A stretch of 57,141 bases of DNA from Clostridia bacterium. Lineage in GTDB: Bacteria; Bacillota; Clostridia; Christensenellales; Aristaeellaceae. Shown in pieces: positions 52,963-57,141 of this stretch. The notes below the pieces were generated by a model, which saw only the letters and a list, made by a program, of their open reading frames with translations, searched no databases and had not been told where the DNA came from. A program made the translations under genes and the position numbers. Where the stretch lies: assembly GCA_017433405.1 (NCBI GenBank), contig JAFRHH010000065.1:1-57141 (forward strand). Reading direction: 5' to 3'. Each line of letters opens with the position of its first letter. Position 1 is the stretch's first letter.

Positions 52963-53886
52963 TTATTTTCCGATTTTCGCTGCGATGGTCTCCGCGATCT
53001 GAGGACCGGTCAGCCCGTATTCCTTCAGCAGGTCCGCGGGCTTGCCGCTCTGGCCGAAAACATCCTGAATCCCGATCTTCGTGAAGGTCTGAACCCCATG
53101 GCCGATGATGGCGGACGCGACAGCATCCCCCAGGCCGCCGATCACGGAATGTTCTTCGACGGTGAAAACATGCTTGCATTTCGCCGTATATTCCAGGGCG
53201 AGCTGATCGTCAAAGGGCTTGATGGTATGGAAGGAAACCACGGCCGCGTCGATTCCCTTTTCCTTCAGCTTGTCCGCCGCGTCAAGCACATGCTCCAGGA
53301 TAATGCCGCAGGTAAACAGAACGCAGTCTGTTCCGTCCTTGATGACAGTTCCCTTTCCGACGGTAAAGGGACGCGGATCATAGATGGGCGAAGGCAGCCT
53401 CGCGGTCCGGATATAAACGGGCCCTTCAATCTCCGCCGCGGCTTTGACGCACTGGTAAACCTCGTTGGCATCCGAGGGGGCGAAGACCGTCATATTCGGC
53501 AGCACCCGCATCAGGGCGAGATCCTCGATGGCCTGGTGGCTTCCGCCATCCTCTCCCAGGGTGATGCCCGCGTGGCTGAAACCGAACTTGACGTTAAAGT
53601 TCGGATAGCATACGCCGTTCCGGATCTGGTCATAGCATCTTCCGGCGAAAACGGCGAAGGTGGAGCAGAAGGGAATCAGTCCCATGGTGCTCATGCCGGC
53701 GGCGATGTCGACCATATCCGCTTCGGCAATGCCGCAGTCATAAAAGCGGCCGGGATATTCCTTCTTGAAGGCGTTTGTCATCGTAGCGGCTGCCAGATCG
53801 GCATCCAGCACAACAATTTTCTCATTCTCGGCGCCGACCTTCACCAGCGCTTCGCCATAGGCGACACGGATCGCTTTCTTTTCCAT
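52963..53886 (-). CDS. Transketolase, C-terminal subunit
   Basis: 307 residues holding the pyrimidine-binding and C-terminal domains: VVLDADLAAATMTNAF, DCGIAEADMVDIAAGMS, and a C-terminus with HSVIGGLGDAVASAI. With the N-terminal subunit 4 bp upstream it makes a split transketolase of the type common in Clostridia and archaea. Transfers two-carbon units between sugar phosphates. Confidence 0.95.
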   Translation of the reverse strand: MEKKAIRVAYGEALVKVGAENEKIVVLDADLAAATMTNAFKKEYPGRFYDCGIAEADMVDIAAGMSTMGLIPFCSTFAVFAGRCYDQIRNGVCYPNFNVKFGFSHAGITLGEDGGSHQAIEDLALMRVLPNMTVFAPSDANEVYQCVKAAAEIEGPVYIRTARLPSPIYDPRPFTVGKGTVIKDGTDCVLFTCGIILEHVLDAADKLKEKGIDAAVVSFHTIKPFDDQLALEYTAKCKHVFTVEEHSVIGGLGDAVASAIIGHGVQTFTKIGIQDVFGQSGKPADLLKEYGLTGPQIAETIAAKIGK

Positions 53887-53890
53887 GAAC

Positions 53891-54709
53891 TCAATCCTCC
53901 AATTCCTTTAAAGCCTGAGCAGCCTGTTCAGCGTTCGGCGCCTTGCCGTGCCATCCGACCTGACCTTCCATGAAGCTGACGCCCTTCCCCTTCAGTGTGT
54001 TCAGAATGATGTACCGGGGTTTTCCCGCCTTCGGCGGCGTATGCAGGGCATCGAGGACCTGCTGCATATCGTTCCCGTCCGCGACCTCGATGACGTCGTA
54101 CCCAAAGGCTTCCGCCTTCGCGTGGATATCCCCGAGGCTCATGACTTCATCGTTGGTTCCGTCAATCTGCATCCCGTTATGGTCCAGGATCACCGTCAGA
54201 TTGTCGAGATGATAATGCGCCGCCGCCATGCTGGCTTCCCAGACGAGGCCTTCCTGGCTTTCCCCGTCCCCGATGATGGTATAGACGTGGCAGGGATTTC
54301 CGGTATGCCTGGCGCCGAGCGCCATGCCGACAGCGATGGAAATGCCCTGGCCGAGGGAGCCCGTGGACGCGTCGACGCCAGGGCATTTTTTAATGTCCGG
54401 ATGCCCCTGCAGGATTCCATGGAGCTGCCGGAACAGGTCGAACTCCTTCTCGCCAAAATAGCCCCGCTCGCACAGCGTCCCGTAAAGGGCGGGCGCGGCG
54501 TGGCCCTTGGACAGCACAAACCGGTCGCGGTTCGGATTCTTGTCGTCCTTCGGATCGATGTTCTTCATCACGTCGAAATAAAGCGCGACCAGGGCGTCCG
54601 TGCAGGACAGGGAACCGCCGGGATGACCCGCCCCCGCCTTGGATACCATTTTAATAATATTCTGCCTCACGTGGCGCGCATGCAGCTGCAATGCCTGGAT
54701 ATTATCCAA
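53891..54709 (-). CDS. Transketolase, N-terminal subunit
   Basis: 272 residues with the thiamine-diphosphate-binding domain: AGAGHPGGSLSCTDALVALY, RFVLSKGHAAPALYG and IGDGESQEGLVWEAS (Mg/TPP motif). The start is TTG 54709, with AAGGAGGGG 8 nt upstream; no ATG fits. Its promoter overlaps the stop codon of the upstream gene. Confidence 0.95.
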   Translation of the reverse strand: MDNIQALQLHARHVRQNIIKMVSKAGAGHPGGSLSCTDALVALYFDVMKNIDPKDDKNPNRDRFVLSKGHAAPALYGTLCERGYFGEKEFDLFRQLHGILQGHPDIKKCPGVDASTGSLGQGISIAVGMALGARHTGNPCHVYTIIGDGESQEGLVWEASMAAAHYHLDNLTVILDHNGMQIDGTNDEVMSLGDIHAKAEAFGYDVIEVADGNDMQQVLDALHTPPKAGKPRYIILNTLKGKGVSFMEGQVGWHGKAPNAEQAAQALKELED

Positions 54710-54752
54710 TTTTAGACCCCTCCTTCAAATACAGATGTTCCGTCTGTCAGAA

Positions 54753-54781
54753 ATTATATGAAACCGCGCCCTGTCTGTCAA
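54753..54781 (-). promoter_or_regulatory. Promoter of the transketolase operon
   Basis: Minus-strand TTGACA, 17-nt spacer, TATAAT: perfect consensus. The TGA of the -35 is the stop codon of the preceding gene. TGACAGAC occurs as a direct repeat at the -35 and 31 bp downstream. Confidence 0.92.
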
Positions 54782-56037
54782 GCTTGCGGCAGGACGAAAT
54801 CGCCTTTTCCGGCCATGCGTGAAAGCGCCTCCGCCAGGGCGATCCGCCCGTGGGCATAGGTCAGGCTTCCCTGCATATAAACCGTGTAGGGCGGGCGGAT
54901 CGGTCCGTCCGCGCTGAGCTCAATGCTGGCGCCGGCGACAAAGGTTCCCGCCGCCATGACGACCGGGTCCTCGTAGCCAGGCATGGGCCAGGGCTCCGGA
55001 AGGGCCATGCTGTCGATCGGGCTGGCGGTCTGAATCCCCTGGCAGAAGGAAACCAGCCGCTCCGCCGTCCCGAGTCTGACCGCCTGAATGATATCGGCCC
55101 GATCTTCCCGGGAGGAGGGAGACGCTTCCATCCCCAGGTTTTCAAGCACCCGCGCGGTCAGCATGGCGGTTTTCAGCGCCTGGGCCACGGTGTGCGGCGC
55201 CATGAAAAGCCCCTGATAAAAAGGCCGGTAGCTCGCCGCGTAGGAGCCCAGTTCCCGGCCGAGGCCCGGGGCCGTCAGATGGAAGGCGATTCGGTCCACG
55301 GCTTCCGCCAGCCCCACAATATAGCCTCCCGTCGGGGCAAGACCGCCGCCGGGATTCTTAATCAGGGATCCGACGCACAGATCCGCTCCGAAATCCGTCG
55401 GCTCCTTTTCCCGGACGAATTCCCCGTAGCAGTTGTCCACCATCAGCAGAACACCCGGATGCCTTTTGTGAATCATCTCCGCCAGGGCCTCAAAATCCTC
55501 GGGCATCAGGCTTCGCCGCCAGGCGTAGCCCCGGCTGCGCTGGGCGATGACCAGGGTCGTTTCCGGCCGGATCGCCCCTTCGACGGCCTCCACATCGATC
55601 TGGCCCTCCTTCAGCGGTACCTCGCTGTAGCTCACGCCGAATTCCCGGAGGGAGCCGGGAGCCGCCTTCTCTCCGATCCCGATGATCCCCAGCAGCGTAT
55701 CATAGGGAGTTCCCGTTGCGGAAAGGATATGTTCTCCCGGCTTCGTCAGCCCGAAGAGCGTATGGCTCAGGGCCGCGGTCCCGCTGGCGATCTGGGGCCG
55801 CATCAGCGCGGCCTCCGTATGAAAGAGATCGGCATAGATCTTTTCAAGCGTATCCCGGCCGATATCGTCATAGCCGTAGCCAGTGGTGGGAGAAAAATGC
55901 CGGTAGGAAACGCCGTGCTTCCGGAAAAGATCCAGCAGCTGACGGGTCCGGACGATCTCATTCCGGTCGATGGCGGCAAAGGGCTCCCGCAGGGCGTTTT
56001 CCGCCTCCTGAATCAGATTTTCAATGCTGTTGATCAT
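54778..56037 (-). CDS. Aluminium-resistance/methionine gamma-lyase family PLP protein (YnbB-like)
   Basis: 419 residues, fold-type I PLP enzyme. Typical segments are SGTAALSHTLFGLTKPGEHI, VDNCYGEFVREKEP and the PLP-binding Lys in GSLIKNPGGGLAPTGGYIVG. The family is annotated from resistance screens and sequence likeness; the true reaction is uncertain. ATG 56037 starts the conserved MINSIENLI; AGGAGG lies ~15 nt upstream and the repeat pair E/F just beyond. miaA upstream matches the Firmicutes miaA-hfq-ynbB order, without hfq here. Confidence 0.9.
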   Translation of the reverse strand: MINSIENLIQEAENALREPFAAIDRNEIVRTRQLLDLFRKHGVSYRHFSPTTGYGYDDIGRDTLEKIYADLFHTEAALMRPQIASGTAALSHTLFGLTKPGEHILSATGTPYDTLLGIIGIGEKAAPGSLREFGVSYSEVPLKEGQIDVEAVEGAIRPETTLVIAQRSRGYAWRRSLMPEDFEALAEMIHKRHPGVLLMVDNCYGEFVREKEPTDFGADLCVGSLIKNPGGGLAPTGGYIVGLAEAVDRIAFHLTAPGLGRELGSYAASYRPFYQGLFMAPHTVAQALKTAMLTARVLENLGMEASPSSREDRADIIQAVRLGTAERLVSFCQGIQTASPIDSMALPEPWPMPGYEDPVVMAAGTFVAGASIELSADGPIRPPYTVYMQGSLTYAHGRIALAEALSRMAGKGDFVLPQA

Positions 56038-56061
56038 GCCTGTAACCCAAACCTCCTGTTT

Positions 56062-56092
56062 CTCCTCTATGAACGGCAGTCCGCGTCTGCCA
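56062..56092 (-). repeat. Dispersed palindromic repeat, copy E
   Basis: Minus strand GGCAGACGCGGACTGCCG followed by TTCATAGAGGAG. The hairpin is partly decayed (GCGGAC against GTTCAT). Tandem with copy F; it lies between miaA and the PLP gene. Confidence 0.85.
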
Positions 56093-56093
56093 T

Positions 56094-56124
56094 TCTCCTC
56101 CATGAACGGCAGTTCACGTCTGCC
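56094..56124 (-). repeat. Dispersed palindromic repeat, copy F
   Basis: Minus strand GGCAGACGTGAACTGCCG followed by TTCATGGAGGAG; the hairpin GTGAAC-TGCC-GTTCAT is kept with one G-T pair. It begins at the base after the miaA stop. Confidence 0.88.
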
Positions 56125-57039
56125 TCATTCCATAGCTTTCCGAAGATGGCTGGCGATATCCGGATTCTCCGCGTCGAGATAGATCACCGACGGCTCCCTT
56201 CGAAGGAAGGTCATCTGCCTTTTGGCGTAGTGCCTCGTGGCCGTCTGGATCTCCCGAAGCGTTTCCGCTTCCGTGCAGGATCCCCGAAGCAGCGGAATGA
56301 CCTGGCGATACCCGATGGCCTGCATGCTCTGGGCGTCCTCCGGCACGCCTTCCCTCAGGAGTCCCTCGACCTCCTCCGGCAGGCCTCCCCGCATCATCCG
56401 TTCAGTCCGTTCGTTAATCCTCCGATAAAGATGTTCCCGCTGCATCGTCAGGGAAACGACGATCCACCGGTGGGATGAACCGTTTTCACGGGTCTGGGCG
56501 GAAAAGGGAACGCCGGTCTTCTCCGTCACCTCGATCGCCCGGATCACGCGCCGGACATCCCCCTCCGGCAGCCGGGACGCGGTGACCGGATCCAGCGCAC
56601 GCAGCCGGTTCATCAGTGCACGCCTGCCCTCCGGCGTCTCCCCCAGCGCCAGCATTTCCTGCCGCCGGGCCGGATCCGCCTGAAAGCCGCCCATGCTCAG
56701 GCCGTGCATCATCGCGTCCAGGTACAGCCCCGTTCCGCCGACAAAGAGGCAGCCCTTTCCCCGGCGGGCGCAGTCCTGAATCGCCTTCTCCGCCGCCTCG
56801 GCATAGGCTGCGACGGAGAAGGATTCGGATGGTTCCACCAGATCCAGCAGATGATGCGGAACCCTCGCCCGATCCGCCGGCGTCGGTTTGGCTGTCCCGA
56901 TATCCATCCGTCGGTAAATCTGCATGCTGTCCATGCAGAGGATTTCCCACCCGTTTTCTTCCGCCAGGGCCAGGGCCCATTCGGATTTTCCGATTCCGGT
57001 GGGACCTGTCAAAACCCGGCACAGGTTCTGATCAGTCAT
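56125..57039 (-). CDS. miaA: tRNA dimethylallyltransferase
   Basis: 304 residues. P-loop LTGPTGIGKSEWALALAE, then CMDSMQIYRRMDIGTAKP, HHLLDLVEPSESFSVAAY, FVGGTGLYLDAMMHGL and the C-terminal QAIGYRQVIPLL. It transfers a dimethylallyl group to A37 of tRNAs reading UNN codons. ATG 57039 has AGAGGAG from repeat copy G upstream. Confidence 0.97.
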   Translation of the reverse strand: MTDQNLCRVLTGPTGIGKSEWALALAEENGWEILCMDSMQIYRRMDIGTAKPTPADRARVPHHLLDLVEPSESFSVAAYAEAAEKAIQDCARRGKGCLFVGGTGLYLDAMMHGLSMGGFQADPARRQEMLALGETPEGRRALMNRLRALDPVTASRLPEGDVRRVIRAIEVTEKTGVPFSAQTRENGSSHRWIVVSLTMQREHLYRRINERTERMMRGGLPEEVEGLLREGVPEDAQSMQAIGYRQVIPLLRGSCTEAETLREIQTATRHYAKRQMTFLRREPSVIYLDAENPDIASHLRKAME

Positions 57040-57047
57040 CCGTTTAT

Positions 57048-57141
57048 TCTCCTCTGTGAATGGTAATTCACGTCTGCCATTCTGTCCGGATGACGATTTT
57101 GTAGCCGCGTCGCTGACGCGTTCGCGGACAAACTCTGTCTC
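57048..57141 (-). repeat. Dispersed palindromic repeat, copy G (full length, reaches window edge)
   Basis: Minus strand, distal half with TGTCCG...CGGACA arms and inner CGCGTC-AGC-GACGCG, then GGCAGACGTGAATTACC and ATTCACAGAGGAG. The hairpin is GTGAAT-TACC-ATTCAC, a second compensated variant. The upstream gene (off the edge) may end inside it: one frame stays open, another closes at a TGA overlapping the miaA ATG. Confidence 0.88.

Overview
The window is about 57 kb of gene-dense bacterial chromosome, GC-rich by eye. Most genes lie in long co-oriented operons with 4-bp ATGA overlaps, GGAGG-type ribosome sites, some TTG/GTG starts and consensus sigma-A promoters. A Firmicutes/Clostridia-type chromosome is suggested by several conserved gene orders: dxs-tlyA-nadK-argR-recN, a YabM-YabN-RqcP (yabMNO) block, smpB next to ssrA, miaA next to an aluminium-resistance/methionine-gamma-lyase-family gene, pyruvate phosphate dikinase, and a transketolase split into two subunits. 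A finer placement (uncultured gut or rumen Clostridia) is a guess. No phage, insertion sequence, CRISPR or plasmid functions are visible; this is core chromosome with a few unfamiliar genes.

Layout. 1-2.4 kb (+): end of a polysaccharide operon (sugar transferase, nucleotidyltransferase, galE). 2.4-2.7 kb (-): small membrane protein. 2.8-8.8 kb (+): a ~1,745-residue protein with a C-terminal actin/Hsp70-like ATPase, then an rRNA/tRNA methyltransferase. 8.8-12.3 kb (-): smpB, tmRNA, a secreted GLUG-like protein and a RACo-like [2Fe-2S] ATPase. 12.4-21.6 kb (+): proA, rluB-type pseudouridine synthase, tRNA-Ser(GGA), trkA-trkH, yabM-yabN-rqcP and an ispD-ispF fusion. 21.5-27.6 kb (-): upp, an unknown 566-residue protein, dus and two unknown secreted proteins. 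27.8-30.5 kb (+): lgt, an SxxK serine hydrolase, recX. 30.7-33.3 kb (-): ppdK. 33.4-44.3 kb (-): one long run from a PfkB kinase through GNAT, alpha/beta hydrolase, membrane-anchored murF, ddl, dxs, tlyA, nadK, argR to recN. 44.5-48.1 kb (+): a three-gene GlpA-like/DUF1667 redox operon, then yajC. 48.2-52.8 kb (-): a coiled-coil protein, a membrane-anchored secreted protein, cysS, a ComEA-like protein and dnaX. 52.9-57.0 kb (-): split transketolase, a PLP lyase-family gene and miaA.

How the genes fit together: murF-ddl and lgt serve envelope building; dxs and ispDF supply isoprenoid precursors, which miaA and lipid carriers consume; smpB-ssrA and RqcP both serve rescue of stalled ribosomes; trkAH imports potassium; ppdK and transketolase belong to central carbon metabolism.

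The most unusual signal is a dispersed palindromic repeat with six copies of its hairpin module and one half-copy. Four minus-strand genes (22652-24220, tlyA, 54778-56037, miaA) have it directly before the start codon. Its hairpin GTGAAC-TGCC-GTTCAC shows compensatory base changes between copies, and its 3' end carries the AGAGGAG that acts as Shine-Dalgarno. It also supplies the last codons or stop of upstream genes (dus, dxs), and one copy is embedded in frame in the coding sequence of the RACo-like gene. The second unusual signal is the giant protein, which I read as a degenerate tubulin-like N-terminus joined to an actin-like ATPase.
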